Shown: in pieces, positions 1-8,699 of the stretch
Position numbering within the stretch: the first letter of the stretch is position 1
Layout of the letters: each line of letters starts with the position of its first letter
Origin: Marinilabilia sp964403175
GTDB taxonomy: Bacteria; Bacteroidota; Bacteroidia; Bacteroidales; Marinilabiliaceae
Reading direction: 5' to 3'
DNA length: 26,141 bases
Assembly (NCBI GenBank): GCA_964403175.1
Contig: CAYOFH010000039.1
Coordinates: 1 to 26,141, forward strand
The notes under the pieces: generated by a model
The model's database searches: none
The model's input: the letters and a program-made list of their open reading frames with translations, nothing else
Told to the model about the DNA's origin: nothing
Position numbers and translations under genes: made by a program

Positions 1-178
1 ATTTATCTTTCTCAGCTTCCCCAATTCTGTAAAATTTACCCGCGATATTTTCCAGGATTTGAGCATCCTGCGACTGATACATCTCGGCAATATTCTGTTT
101 CATAACCGATTCATAATCTACGGCAATTGCAGCATGTGACATCATGGCTGTCAAAATTAAAATTGCAAGTGTCTTCAT
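1..178 (-). CDS. Small exported protein, N-terminal part only (runs off the window)
   Basis: The reading frame starts at ATG 178 and stays open to the window edge, giving 59 codons. It begins MKTLAILILTAMMSHAAIA, a typical Sec signal peptide with a likely cleavage near residue 19, followed by a charged helical segment (about VDYESVMKQNIAEMYQ). I recall similar small periplasmic TPR-like proteins in Bacteroidota that start with a signal peptide and a helix of this kind, but the fragment is too short to assign. It lies 84 nt downstream of the TonB-dependent receptor on the same strand, so the two are probably co-transcribed. Function unknown. Confidence 0.7.
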   Translation of the reverse strand, partial: MKTLAILILTAMMSHAAIAVDYESVMKQNIAEMYQSQDAQILENIAGKFYRIGEAEKDK

Positions 179-262
179 AATTCAAAAGTTTAAAATGGTT
201 GTTTAATGGATCAATAGATTTTTGAGGTTGCATATTAACCATTAGAATAATCCTGTATGATC

Positions 263-2416
263 TCAGTTAATAGAGATAAAAATGCCTAAAAACATAAACT
301 GTTTAACATCAGGCCTGATAGTAATCAAGGATGCATCTTCATATTCGCCTGATAAAGGAACTCTTCGATAACCCAGCACATTGTCGCGCGCCAGTACATT
401 TGAAATGCTGAAATGTACAATAGTATATTGTCCCAAAATACTGGTAAGGTAACTGATATTCATGCCCAGGTCGCTGTAATTGGGCGATGTATGCCTCATA
501 AATTCATCATCTCCCGGAATATGATAAGGACGCCCGGAATTCCACATCCATGTAAGTCCTACCTGTGATCTGATGGGAGATACAAAATGCTTGGCCACGA
601 AACTAAATGTATGAGGGGCAATAAATTCGGGAGTAACCTTTTCGGGGTAGTCTAAAAATTTACGTTCGGAATCTACATAAGAATAGGAAATCCAAAAATC
701 GGTATTCGCAATCAGTGTTTTGTCCCGGTAAAAAATATCCACCCCTTTGGCATACCCGTTTCCTTTGTTTTCGACAGGAACAAATTCACCAAAGCTATTA
801 AACTCACCCACTATAAGATGTGAATAATTTTTATAATAGCCTTCTGCTCTGAATAGCCTTGTAGCCAAGCTTCCGGATTGTGCACCGATAATGAAGTGTT
901 CAGATTTTTGCATTTTGATATCCCGTTTGTACTTCAAAAAATTACTCTGTGCACTCTGATAAAAATGGCCCCAGGCCAATGAGAGACTGGTTTTTTTGCT
1001 AACGGCAAGTGCCATGGCAGCTCGTGGCGAAATCAATTGTTCGTCAGACTGTGAAGAGTGTTCGAAACGCACTCCAGGCCGGAAAGCAATACGGGGATTA
1101 AGACGCCATTCTGCTTCAGTAAAACCGGAAAAAAGGTCATCCGAAAAGTTGGTATTTACCGAAAATCCGCTTTCTGCCTGTCGATAAGTTTCATCAAAGT
1201 AGGTTTTTTGCCACGCTCCGCCATAGGTAAGCTTCAAACCATTCCCTATCTGGGAAATCAATTTTACTTTCGATTCCGAAACCTGTTCCAGTGTTTGCTG
1301 ATGATGAATGCCGGCCTGAAAATCCTGATCGTCAAAAGTATAAGAGCCCCCCAGCTTGACCATCGTATTTTCTGTCAGAGAATGATGATAAGTACTGTTG
1401 AAATAGGCATTTCCACCTGTTTCATCGATGATCAGCATATCTCCGGTTCCATCCGGAACTCTTAATGATTGTCCGCCATAATCACCTGATGCAAAAAATT
1501 TAAACAAACCTCCTTTCTCCCCTTTCTGACGGTAATTAATATTCCCACTAAATGATTCCACGTTATCCTCCCAGTCTGTTTGATTTTTTACAAGAGCGTT
1601 GTACGGTTTAAAACTATAATAACCGCCACCCACCGAGAAAGATCGGTTATCGCCCACCCATGTCCGGGCCAATTCACCTCCAATACTCATAAGGGACAGG
1701 CTGGTCAGTTCTTCCACAGCAACTCCCTGGGATTCTAAAACCAGAACGGAGGAAAGCGCCTGGCCGAATTCGGCAGAGTAACCTCCGGTACTAAAAATTG
1801 TTCCTTCAAACAAAGACGGAGAAAAACGACCACGTGTAGGCAGATCAGGTGTTTTGGAATAATAGGGTCTAGCCGCCAATACGCCGTCCATCAAAACACG
1901 TGTTTCAGATGCATCACCTCCTCTGACCAGTAACCGTCCGTCATCCGCAGCGATCTGCGTACCCGGAAGGGTTTTAAGGGCTGTACCAATATCTCCCAGC
2001 GAACCGGCAGTGGTATAAATATCCATCGGATCCATTACGGCTGCTCTCTTTTTATCACCAGCTTCAAAACTTCCGGCCGTAATAGTTACAGCATTTAGAC
2101 TGGTTACGCTTTCTTTCAGTCCAATATCCAAAGTAATTGTGGCTGCAGGAGACACAGTTCTTTCAATGCTTTCATAGCCTATAAAACTAAAAACCAGTAC
2201 AAAATCACTCTCACTCTGAACCGGAAATTCAAAACAACCTTCAGAATTGGTAATAGTACCATCATACGTGCCCTTCACATGGACGTTAACACTCGGCAAC
2301 GGATAGCCTGTCCGCTTGTCGGTTACACAACCTTTAACAATAGTCTGGGCAAAAACCGTATGCCCCAAAAGCAGCAGAGGCATAAATAATACAAAATATC
2401 TCGGACAGGTTTTCAT
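263..2416 (-). CDS. TonB-dependent outer-membrane receptor with carboxypeptidase-like N-terminal domain
   Basis: Predicted outer-membrane active transporter of 717 residues; the substrate cannot be told. From ATG 2416 there is a signal peptide ending in HTVFAQ at residue 24. Next comes a carboxypeptidase-D regulatory-like beta-sandwich (about 25-110, with VKGCVTDKRTGYPLPSVNV). A plug domain follows (about 125-235, with LLVRGGDASETRVLMDG and the GGYSAEFGQALSSVL segment). The remainder is a beta-barrel rich in aromatic strand motifs. It is shorter than SusC-type receptors (about 1000 residues), and no SusD partner is next to it, so a non-SusCD receptor is more likely. The frame also extends to a TTG at 2452, but the ATG at 2416 starts exactly at the signal peptide and is preferred. 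A small exported protein lies downstream in the same direction. Confidence 0.9.
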   Translation of the reverse strand: MKTCPRYFVLFMPLLLLGHTVFAQTIVKGCVTDKRTGYPLPSVNVHVKGTYDGTITNSEGCFEFPVQSESDFVLVFSFIGYESIERTVSPAATITLDIGLKESVTSLNAVTITAGSFEAGDKKRAAVMDPMDIYTTAGSLGDIGTALKTLPGTQIAADDGRLLVRGGDASETRVLMDGVLAARPYYSKTPDLPTRGRFSPSLFEGTIFSTGGYSAEFGQALSSVLVLESQGVAVEELTSLSLMSIGGELARTWVGDNRSFSVGGGYYSFKPYNALVKNQTDWEDNVESFSGNINYRQKGEKGGLFKFFASGDYGGQSLRVPDGTGDMLIIDETGGNAYFNSTYHHSLTENTMVKLGGSYTFDDQDFQAGIHHQQTLEQVSESKVKLISQIGNGLKLTYGGAWQKTYFDETYRQAESGFSVNTNFSDDLFSGFTEAEWRLNPRIAFRPGVRFEHSSQSDEQLISPRAAMALAVSKKTSLSLAWGHFYQSAQSNFLKYKRDIKMQKSEHFIIGAQSGSLATRLFRAEGYYKNYSHLIVGEFNSFGEFVPVENKGNGYAKGVDIFYRDKTLIANTDFWISYSYVDSERKFLDYPEKVTPEFIAPHTFSFVAKHFVSPIRSQVGLTWMWNSGRPYHIPGDDEFMRHTSPNYSDLGMNISYLTSILGQYTIVHFSISNVLARDNVLGYRRVPLSGEYEDASLITIRPDVKQFMFLGIFISIN

Positions 2417-2449
2417 TGTACTATAGATAATTAGTTGAACATTACATTG

Positions 2450-2480
2450 CAAAATAAAACAGTATTAAGTCTACAGGCAA
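2450..2480 (-). promoter_or_regulatory. Candidate Bacteroidota promoter for the TonB-dependent receptor
   Basis: Read on the minus strand, TTG (2480-2478) is followed after 20 nt by TTATTTTG (2457-2450), one mismatch from the TAnnTTTG -7 consensus. It would give a leader of about 28 nt before ATG 2416. This is a pattern match only. Confidence 0.4.
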
Positions 2481-2574
2481 TATTAAAAGGATGAGTCGTT
2501 ATTTGAATATGACAGACGGAAATAATTCCTGACCAACAGGATGCAGAACTTTTATAAATACCGGATATTCTCGG

Positions 2575-2601
2575 TTGTTTCGGTAAAAAAGTCCATTTTT
2601 G
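2575..2601 (+). promoter_or_regulatory. Candidate promoter for the SDR-thioesterase pair
   Basis: TTG at 2575-2577 is followed after 16 nt by CATTTTTG (2594-2601), one mismatch from TAnnTTTG, about 20 nt before ATG 2621. The spacing is on the short side, so confidence is low. Confidence 0.35.
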
Positions 2602-2620
2602 TAAAAACAATTACATACCA

Positions 2621-3430
2621 ATGAAGGATAAAGTAATAATCATAACCGGAGCCTCCTCGGGCATAGGACTGGCTTGTGCCAGGGACTTTGCAGCACGGGG
2701 CGCAAAAGTGTCCCTTGCTGCCCGTAATGCTGATAAGCTGGAAGAAATAGAAAGTGAATTAACCCGCAAAGGGCACGAAGTGCTGATAACCCCCACGGAT
2801 GTCAGCAAAGAAGGAGATTGTGAAAACCTGATCAAAGAAACCGTTAAGCGGTTTGGAAAGATAGATATTATGGTTAATAATGCCGGTATATCTATGAGGG
2901 CACTTTTCAAAGACTTAGATCTCTCGGTTTTAAAACAACTCATGGATGTCAATTTTTGGGGAACCGTTTACTGTACGAAATATGCTCTGCCCTACCTTCT
3001 GGAAACCAAGGGCTCAGTTGTTGGCGTGTCTTCTATTGCTGGTTTTATAGGTTTACCCGGAAGGACTGGTTATTCGGCTTCAAAATTCGCCATGCATGGA
3101 TTTTTACAGACTTTACGGGCCGAGAACCTTAAAACAGGCCTTCATGTGCTTATTGCCGCTCCGGGATTTACTGCGTCTAATGTACGCAAAGCCGCTCTTA
3201 CCGCCAACGGAAGCAATCAGGGAGAAACCCCGCGCGCCGAAGATAAAATGATGAGTGCGGAAGAGGTCGCTGGTCATATAGCCAAAGCCATAATCAAAAG
3301 AAAACGAACACTAATTCTTACATTTAAAGAAGGAAAACTGACAGTTTTCTTAAGTAAATGGTGGCCTTCACTGGTGGAAAAATTATCTTACAAACATATG
3401 GCAAAAGAACCCGACTCACCTTTAAAATAA
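2621..3430 (+). CDS. Short-chain dehydrogenase/reductase (SDR) family oxidoreductase
   Basis: A 269-residue classical SDR that would oxidise or reduce an alcohol/carbonyl with NAD(P)H; the substrate is unknown. The Rossmann glycine motif is TGASSGIG (residues 9-16), and NNAG is at 86-89. The catalytic tetrad is visible as N111, S138, Y151 and K155 (YSASK). The C-terminal region after residue 200 is basic and extends past the usual 250-residue core, with a hydrophobic stretch near 230-250 that might associate with membranes. It is followed 5 nt later by a thioesterase, which suggests an operon and perhaps a role in acyl or lipid metabolism (inference). Confidence 0.88.
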   Translation: MKDKVIIITGASSGIGLACARDFAARGAKVSLAARNADKLEEIESELTRKGHEVLITPTDVSKEGDCENLIKETVKRFGKIDIMVNNAGISMRALFKDLDLSVLKQLMDVNFWGTVYCTKYALPYLLETKGSVVGVSSIAGFIGLPGRTGYSASKFAMHGFLQTLRAENLKTGLHVLIAAPGFTASNVRKAALTANGSNQGETPRAEDKMMSAEEVAGHIAKAIIKRKRTLILTFKEGKLTVFLSKWWPSLVEKLSYKHMAKEPDSPLK

Positions 3431-3435
3431 TTATT

Positions 3436-3855
3436 ATGCTTAAACATACCACCAAAATTCGTGTTCGTTACGGCGAAACAGACCAGATGGGAATTGTTAA
3501 CAATGCTGTTTATCCATCTTATTTCGAAGTAGGGCGTACCGAAATGTTTCGGGATTTGGGTGTCCCTTACAGTAAGATTGAGCAGGAAGGCATAATGCTT
3601 CCCCTTTCTGAACTGCATATTAAATACCATCGTCCTGCCGTTTATGATGAAGAGATAACTATTGAAACCTGCATTGAGGAGTATCCTACCGCCCGCATCC
3701 GTTTCAAATACAATATTTACAATGGAGCAGAGAAGCTTTTGGTTTCGGGCGAAACCGTACTTGCTTTTCTCAATGCAGAAACACGGAAACCAACAAGGCT
3801 TCCGCAGTATCTGGCAGATTTAATAGATCCTTATTTTAAAACTATGAATGATTAA
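3436..3855 (+). CDS. Acyl-CoA thioesterase, 4HBT/YbgC-like hotdog family
   Basis: A 139-residue single hotdog domain expected to hydrolyse acyl-CoA thioesters in the cytoplasm. The N-terminal signature is YGETDQMGIVNNAVYPSYFE, which aligns with the YbgC/4-hydroxybenzoyl-CoA thioesterase motif. D16 sits at the usual catalytic Asp position, and Asn-Asn replaces the Tyr-His often seen next to it. ATG 3436 is chosen because it starts right at the domain and lies 5 nt after the SDR stop. The frame is open further upstream to 3358, but that stretch overlaps the SDR gene. In Bacteroidota such proteins are often annotated simply as acyl-CoA thioesterase. Confidence 0.88.
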   Translation: MLKHTTKIRVRYGETDQMGIVNNAVYPSYFEVGRTEMFRDLGVPYSKIEQEGIMLPLSELHIKYHRPAVYDEEITIETCIEEYPTARIRFKYNIYNGAEKLLVSGETVLAFLNAETRKPTRLPQYLADLIDPYFKTMND

Positions 3856-3856
3856 C

Positions 3857-3893
3857 TTCCGGGAAAGCTAATCCGGGGTGATACTTTTTTTTT
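3857..3893 (+). terminator. Weak candidate terminator after the thioesterase gene
   Basis: UUCCGG (3857-3862) can pair with CCGGGG (3873-3878) as four GC pairs plus two wobbles, and a run of nine T follows at 3885-3893. The six-nt gap between stem and T-run makes it a weak call. The rest of 3894-4133 is AT-rich and holds only a small overlapping dyad at 3945-3960. Confidence 0.25.
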
Positions 3894-4133
3894 AAAATTT
3901 CACTATTATAACACTTCGTTAAACCTTTATAAAAACCTGAAGTTCAAACGTTTGTAAACGAGTAAGATTTTATATTAAAATGCAGAGTATCAATATTATA
4001 TGATTTAGCATAAATTGTAAATCTAAAAGTCTAACGATCTATTGACTATTAGTAATTACAATTTTAATGAGTTATCAGATCGCCATAAAACACCCTTATT
4101 ACAAAATATCCGGTCAATAAATAAACAGACTAC

Positions 4134-6098
4134 ATGAGCAATAATACATTCACTTTTATCGTAGAACAATTTGCCGACTTAAGAATCCTGAGATATCCTG
4201 TTTCCGGATTTGAAGATTTGTCGCTGAAACAAAAAGAACTCGTCTACTATCTTTCGCAGGCAGCTGTGGAAGGTCGCGATATTTTATTTGACCAGAACTA
4301 CAAACACAACTTAACCATCAGAAGAACACTTGAGGCTGTCTATGAACATTATCATGGCGACAGATCTACCAATAACTTCCGTGAACTGGAAATATTTTTG
4401 AAGAGAGTCTGGTTTTCCAGCGGGATTCATCATCACTATTCAACAGCCAAAATGAAGCCCGGATTTAGTGAAGAATTTTTTAGGGAAGCAATAGAAAACA
4501 TTGACTTCAAACACCTTCCTTTGAAAAAAAATGAAACCGCAAAAGAATTAGCAGACAAATTAACACCTGTTTTGTTTGACCCGGAAATAGATCCCCGGCG
4601 TGTTAATCAGAATGAAAATGAAGATCTACTGATTACCTCAGCCAATAATTTTTATGAAGGAGTATCTCAGCAAGAAGCAGAAGAATTTTACGCATCAAAG
4701 AAAAATCCTGATGATAAAAAGCCTGTTTCACATGGCATGAATACGCTTCTGACCAAAGAAAACGGCCAATTGGTTGAAAAGGTATGGAAAGTTGACGGAC
4801 TCTATTCTTCTGCCATCGAAAAAATAATTTTCTGGCTGGATAAAGCACTTTCTGTGGCTGAAAACAGCCAGCAAAAGAAGGTTATTTCCCTGATGATTGA
4901 TTTTTATAATACCGGGGACCTGGGCACCTTTGATGAATACAATATTGAATGGCTAAAGGATCAGGAATCCAGCGTGGATTTCATTAACGGATTTATTGAG
5001 ACCTATGGAGATCCGCTGGGCATAAAAGCCAGTTGGGAAAGCATTGTCAATTTCAAAAACATTGAGGCTACCCGCCGAACGGAAATCATTAGTAAAAATG
5101 CCCAATGGTTCGAAGACCACTCTCCCACCGATCGCCGTTTCAAAAAAGAAAAAGTACGTGGCGTTTCAGCCAAAGTAATAAATGTTGCCATGCTGGGTGG
5201 CGATTGCTATCCACACACTCCCATTGGGATTAACTTACCCAATGCCGACTGGTTGCGAAAAGAATACGGCTCCAAATCCGTTACCATCGAGAATATCACC
5301 TATGCCTACGATCAGGCAGCCAAAGGAACCGGATTTCTTGAGGAATTCTGTCATTCGGAAGAAGAGGTTAAGCGATATGTAAAATACGGTTTCCAGGCTG
5401 GTAATTTACACACTGATTTGCATGAGTGCCTGGGACATGGTTCAGGTCAGTTGCTCGAAGGCGTTAACGGGAGTGAACTCAAAGCATACGGGGCCGTAAT
5501 AGAAGAAACCCGCGCTGATCTTTTTGCCCTTTACTTTATAGGTGATAAGAAACTTGTTGAACTTGGTCTCCTGCCTGATAAAGAAGCCTTCAAGGCAGAA
5601 TACGACAATTACATCCGCAACGGACTATTAACCCAGATTACCCGTATTCCCCTGGGCGACAACATAGAACAGGCCCACATGCGCAACCGTCAGTTGATAG
5701 CATCCTGGGCATTCGAAAAAGGTGCTGAGAACAATATTATCCGGAAAATATACAAAGAAGGAAAAACCTATTTTGTCATTAATGACTACGAAGGTTTACG
5801 AAAATTATTTGCACAACTGCTGGCAGAAATTCAACGTGTAAAATCCGAAGGAGACTTCAAGGAAGCAAGAAATCTGGTGGAAACTTATGGAGTAAAGATT
5901 AACCTGGATTTACATGCTGAAGTTCTGGAGAGATACAAAAGGTTGAATCTGGCTCCCTATAATGGTTTCGTCAATCCTGTTTACCAGGTGAAAAAAGACA
6001 ATGAAGGAAATATTGTGGATATTCTTCCCGGTTATTCTGAAGGATACGCAGAACAGATGATGCGCTATAGCCGGGAACATTCATGGCTTCCGAATTAG
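4134..6098 (+). CDS. Dipeptidyl-peptidase III (zinc metallopeptidase family M49)
   Basis: A 654-residue exopeptidase that removes dipeptides from the N-terminus of short peptides. The zinc-binding HEXXGH motif, characteristic of M49, is HECLGH at residues 430-435, with E431 as catalytic base. The third zinc ligand is E458 within EETRAD (457-462). The N-terminal block (about FIVEQFADLRILRYPVSGF) strongly resembles the Bacteroides thetaiotaomicron enzyme as I remember it, and the length fits the bacterial family (about 650-700). No signal peptide or lipobox is visible at this start, so a cytoplasmic location is inferred. It stands alone: 278 nt separate it from the thioesterase upstream, and the thiamine riboswitch unit begins about 80 nt downstream. 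Confidence 0.95.
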   Translation: MSNNTFTFIVEQFADLRILRYPVSGFEDLSLKQKELVYYLSQAAVEGRDILFDQNYKHNLTIRRTLEAVYEHYHGDRSTNNFRELEIFLKRVWFSSGIHHHYSTAKMKPGFSEEFFREAIENIDFKHLPLKKNETAKELADKLTPVLFDPEIDPRRVNQNENEDLLITSANNFYEGVSQQEAEEFYASKKNPDDKKPVSHGMNTLLTKENGQLVEKVWKVDGLYSSAIEKIIFWLDKALSVAENSQQKKVISLMIDFYNTGDLGTFDEYNIEWLKDQESSVDFINGFIETYGDPLGIKASWESIVNFKNIEATRRTEIISKNAQWFEDHSPTDRRFKKEKVRGVSAKVINVAMLGGDCYPHTPIGINLPNADWLRKEYGSKSVTIENITYAYDQAAKGTGFLEEFCHSEEEVKRYVKYGFQAGNLHTDLHECLGHGSGQLLEGVNGSELKAYGAVIEETRADLFALYFIGDKKLVELGLLPDKEAFKAEYDNYIRNGLLTQITRIPLGDNIEQAHMRNRQLIASWAFEKGAENNIIRKIYKEGKTYFVINDYEGLRKLFAQLLAEIQRVKSEGDFKEARNLVETYGVKINLDLHAEVLERYKRLNLAPYNGFVNPVYQVKKDNEGNIVDILPGYSEGYAEQMMRYSREHSWLPN

Positions 6099-6176
6099 TA
6101 TGTGTCTATAAAACCAGACAAAGTTTATTTCAGTTCAAGCTTCTGATCAGGAAGTGCCACTTTCTGTACATTACAC

Positions 6177-6208
6177 TTGTCTTTAATTGAGAATTTTAAT
6201 TAAATTTG
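6177..6208 (+). promoter_or_regulatory. Promoter of the thiamine operon
   Basis: TTG (6177-6179) lies 21 nt before a perfect TAnnTTTG element, TAAATTTG (6201-6208). The expected transcription start (about 6213-6216) falls just before the P1 helix of the riboswitch at 6219, as expected for a riboswitch leader. Confidence 0.65.
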
Positions 6209-6218
6209 AATTCATAAA

Positions 6219-6294
6219 CTGTTAGGGGTGCTCCATAAGGGGCTGAGAATAAACCCTTACACCTGAGATGTATAATAACAGCGTAGGGAAACAG
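6219..6294 (+). promoter_or_regulatory. TPP riboswitch (THI element) aptamer
   Basis: The aptamer senses thiamine pyrophosphate. Conserved blocks appear in order: GGGGTGC (6225-6231), CTGAGA (6243-6248), ACCC (6253-6256), ACCTGA (6261-6266), then AATAACAGCGTAGGGAA ending at 6290. P1 closes between CTGTT (6219-6223) and AACAG (6290-6294). A terminator follows 42 nt later and thiM begins at 6408, so it controls the thiMED operon by transcription termination when TPP is abundant. Confidence 0.96.
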
Positions 6295-6335
6295 AAAATC
6301 AATGACTATTATTATTCAAAAATATTTTGCATTGA

Positions 6336-6370
6336 AAGCTGTTTTGCTTACGCAGAACAGCTTTTTTTTT
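6336..6370 (+). terminator. Riboswitch-controlled intrinsic terminator
   Basis: A 12-bp stem (6336-6347 with 6352-6363, one G-U wobble, 4-nt loop TTAC) is followed by a T-run to 6370, 37 nt before thiM. Its 5' arm contains CTGTTT (6339-6344). That is complementary to AAACAG at 6289-6294, the 3' end of the aptamer, so P1 formation and antitermination would exclude each other. Confidence 0.9.
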
Positions 6371-6407
6371 ACTGTTTCCCGGGCTAAGACCGACAAAACA
6401 AAAAACC

Positions 6408-7202
6408 ATGATTACAGCACAGAGTGTCAGCGAAAAACTGCTTCAACTGAGAGAACAGAGGCCACTAGTTCATAACATTACGAATTATGTGGTAATGAAC
6501 AATACTGCCAACGCACTACTTTCGATAGGTGCCAGTCCGGTAATGGCTCACGCCCCCGAAGAGATGGAAGCCATGGCCGGTATAGCATCTGCATTGGTAA
6601 TCAATATCGGGACTTTGAGCAGCGAATGGATTGAAAGTATGCTGATTGCCGGAAAAACAGCACAAAAAAGAGGAATTCCTGTAATTCTTGATCCTGTAGG
6701 GGCCGGAGCGACTGAATTCCGCACTCAGGCCTGCCATAAAATCATCAAAGAGTGTAAACCCACCATTATTCGGGGAAATGCTTCCGAAATCATGGCACTC
6801 ATCAGCAGTGATGTTAAAACCAAAGGCGTTGACAGTACAGAATCGTCAGAAAAAGCAGTGGAACTAGCCAAAAATCTGGCGAAAGAATCAGGTGCGGTTG
6901 TAAGTATTAGCGGACCAATAGATTTTATTACCGATGGAGTTAAAGTTTCTCAAGTTAAAAATGATATTCTGCTGATGTCTAAAGTAACAGGGATGGGGTG
7001 TACAGCAAGCACACTATCGGGGGCATTTGCAGCAGTGTGTGATAATCCGTTCGAAGCTGCTGCCACAGCAATGGCGATTATGGCGGTTGCAGGAGAAATG
7101 ACCATAGACGTGGCTAAAGGCCCGGGAACATTTCAATCTCATTTTTTTGATTCTCTATATGCAATGAATGAAACCGCCATTGCAAAATATTTAATGTTAT
7201 GA
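6408..7202 (+). CDS. thiM: Hydroxyethylthiazole kinase
   Basis: Phosphorylates the thiazole alcohol 4-methyl-5-(2-hydroxyethyl)thiazole with ATP, the salvage route for the thiazole half of thiamine. It has 264 residues, normal for the family. The N-terminal block RPLVHNITNYVVMNNTANAL is diagnostic. The catalytic region is GMGCTASTLSGAF, with the cysteine at residue 198. The gene is first in the riboswitch-controlled operon, and its stop overlaps the thiE start (ATGA, 7199-7202), which suggests translational coupling. No thiazole biosynthesis gene (thiG, thiH, thiS) is present in the window. Confidence 0.97.
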   Translation: MITAQSVSEKLLQLREQRPLVHNITNYVVMNNTANALLSIGASPVMAHAPEEMEAMAGIASALVINIGTLSSEWIESMLIAGKTAQKRGIPVILDPVGAGATEFRTQACHKIIKECKPTIIRGNASEIMALISSDVKTKGVDSTESSEKAVELAKNLAKESGAVVSISGPIDFITDGVKVSQVKNDILLMSKVTGMGCTASTLSGAFAAVCDNPFEAAATAMAIMAVAGEMTIDVAKGPGTFQSHFFDSLYAMNETAIAKYLML

Positions 7203-7843
7203 GAATCCCATTTTCATTGCATCTTTATTTGGTAACCGACCGCGACCTTTCGTTGGGCCGGCCACTCCGGGATGTTGTGGAAAAAGCGATAAAAGGTGGT
7301 GTTTCCATGGTGCAACTAAGGGAAAAGAGTGCTTCCACGCGAGAATTCATCCGGGAAGCACTTGAAATTCAGCCGCTACTCCGTCAACATCGCATTCCGT
7401 TAATTATAAATGACCGCGTAGATGTGGCCATTGCCATTGATGCAGACGGGGTGCATCTGGGGCAAAGCGACATGCACTGGAAGATGGCCCGCAAACTTCT
7501 GGGACCTGACAAAATCATCGGACTCTCCATCGAAAAAAAAGAGCAATTACAGGAAGCCAACGAAGCTGATATTGACTATATTGGTATAAGTCCTGTATTT
7601 ACCACTCCAACCAAAAAAGAGCTTGAAAAAGGACTCGGTCTGGAAGAAACTGCCGAAATCGTTAAAAAATCAAAACACCCGAGTGTGGCAATAGGTGGGA
7701 TTAATATATCAAATATTGCTGATGTATTATCCACAGGGACAAATGGTGTCTCCGTGGTTTCAGCTATATGCTCCGCAGAGAATCCCGACATTGCCGGAAA
7801 CGAATTATCTGATATTATCAAACAAATCATACAAAAAGCCTGA
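7199..7843 (+). CDS. thiE: Thiamine-phosphate synthase
   Basis: Joins HMP-pyrophosphate and thiazole phosphate into thiamine phosphate. It is a 214-residue TIM-barrel enzyme. Family motifs are visible in order: MVQLREK (about 37-43), INDRVDVA with DGVHLGQSD, YIGISPVFTTPTKKE, and AIGGI near the phosphate site. The start overlaps the thiM stop by four bases, and thiD begins 2 nt after its stop, so the three genes form one tight unit. It brings together the products of its two neighbours, ThiM (thiazole phosphate) and ThiD (HMP pyrophosphate). Confidence 0.97.
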   Translation: MRIPFSLHLYLVTDRDLSLGRPLRDVVEKAIKGGVSMVQLREKSASTREFIREALEIQPLLRQHRIPLIINDRVDVAIAIDADGVHLGQSDMHWKMARKLLGPDKIIGLSIEKKEQLQEANEADIDYIGISPVFTTPTKKELEKGLGLEETAEIVKKSKHPSVAIGGINISNIADVLSTGTNGVSVVSAICSAENPDIAGNELSDIIKQIIQKA

Positions 7844-7845
7844 TT

Positions 7846-8661
7846 ATGAAGTATTACAATACCGTGCTGACAATTGCCGGAAGTGACAGTGGCGGCGGTG
7901 CCGGCATACAGGCCGACCTGAAAACTTTTTCGGCCTGCGGATGCTATGGGATGTCTGTAATCACAGCCATTACAGCCCAAAACACGCAAGGAGTTTCTGA
8001 TATCTTACCGGTTCAACTATCAACTATTGAAAAACAGATAGATGCAGTAATGGAAGATATTGGTGCAAAAGCAGTCAAGGTGGGAATGCTTCACTCTTCC
8101 GAGGTAATTATGCTTGTGGCTGAAAAAATACAGCAATACGAAATCAAAAATCTGGTGATAGATCCGGTAATGGTAGCCACCTCGGGAGATAAACTGCTCC
8201 AGGATGAAGCCATACAGGCACTTCAGGAACTTTTGTTGCCTATGGCCAGGGTAATTACTCCCAACATTCCGGAAGCCGAAATTCTTTTAGGCAAAAAAAA
8301 TATCTCCCAGTCAGAATTTCCTGAGGCAGCAGCCGAATTATCCTTTAACAGCTCAGTTTCGGTGCTTCTCAAGGCCGGACATCTGAACGATACAAAATTG
8401 ATCGACGTTTTCTATAATGCTGAAAATAAAAAGCATTTATTCATGGAATCTCAGCGTATTTCGACCATAAATACCCACGGCACAGGATGTACACTGTCTT
8501 CAGCCATCACTTCTTTTTTAGCGCTGGATGAACCCCTGGAGCAGGCGGTCCGGAAAGGAAAAAATTACATCAGCCATGCCATTGATGCCGGGAAGGACTA
8601 TAAACTTGGCCACGGAAATGGTCCCGTTCATCATTTCTATAATTTGCCGGAAAATCTATAA
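7846..8661 (+). CDS. thiD: Hydroxymethylpyrimidine / phosphomethylpyrimidine kinase
   Basis: Phosphorylates HMP and then HMP-phosphate to give HMP pyrophosphate for ThiE. It is a 271-residue ribokinase-fold protein. The N-terminal motif AGSDSGGGAGIQADLKT (11-27) and the block AITAQNTQG are typical of ThiD. IDPVMVATSGDKLL and ITPNIPEAE follow, and the anion-hole motif GTGC is at 212-215. It is third in the thiMED operon under the TPP riboswitch. It acts both in salvage and, if thiC exists elsewhere, in de novo synthesis. Confidence 0.97.
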   Translation: MKYYNTVLTIAGSDSGGGAGIQADLKTFSACGCYGMSVITAITAQNTQGVSDILPVQLSTIEKQIDAVMEDIGAKAVKVGMLHSSEVIMLVAEKIQQYEIKNLVIDPVMVATSGDKLLQDEAIQALQELLLPMARVITPNIPEAEILLGKKNISQSEFPEAAAELSFNSSVSVLLKAGHLNDTKLIDVFYNAENKKHLFMESQRISTINTHGTGCTLSSAITSFLALDEPLEQAVRKGKNYISHAIDAGKDYKLGHGNGPVHHFYNLPENL

Positions 8662-8699
8662 ATATTTAGCAATCTCTTAACAAACGAAACCAATTAATT

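Noticed and set aside
1058..1465. 135-codon plus-strand open frame
   Set aside because: Lies wholly antisense within the TonB-dependent receptor barrel.
2611..2952. 113-codon minus-strand open frame opposite the SDR gene
   Set aside because: It is antisense to a gene with complete SDR motifs and its translation is serine/leucine-rich without any family signal.
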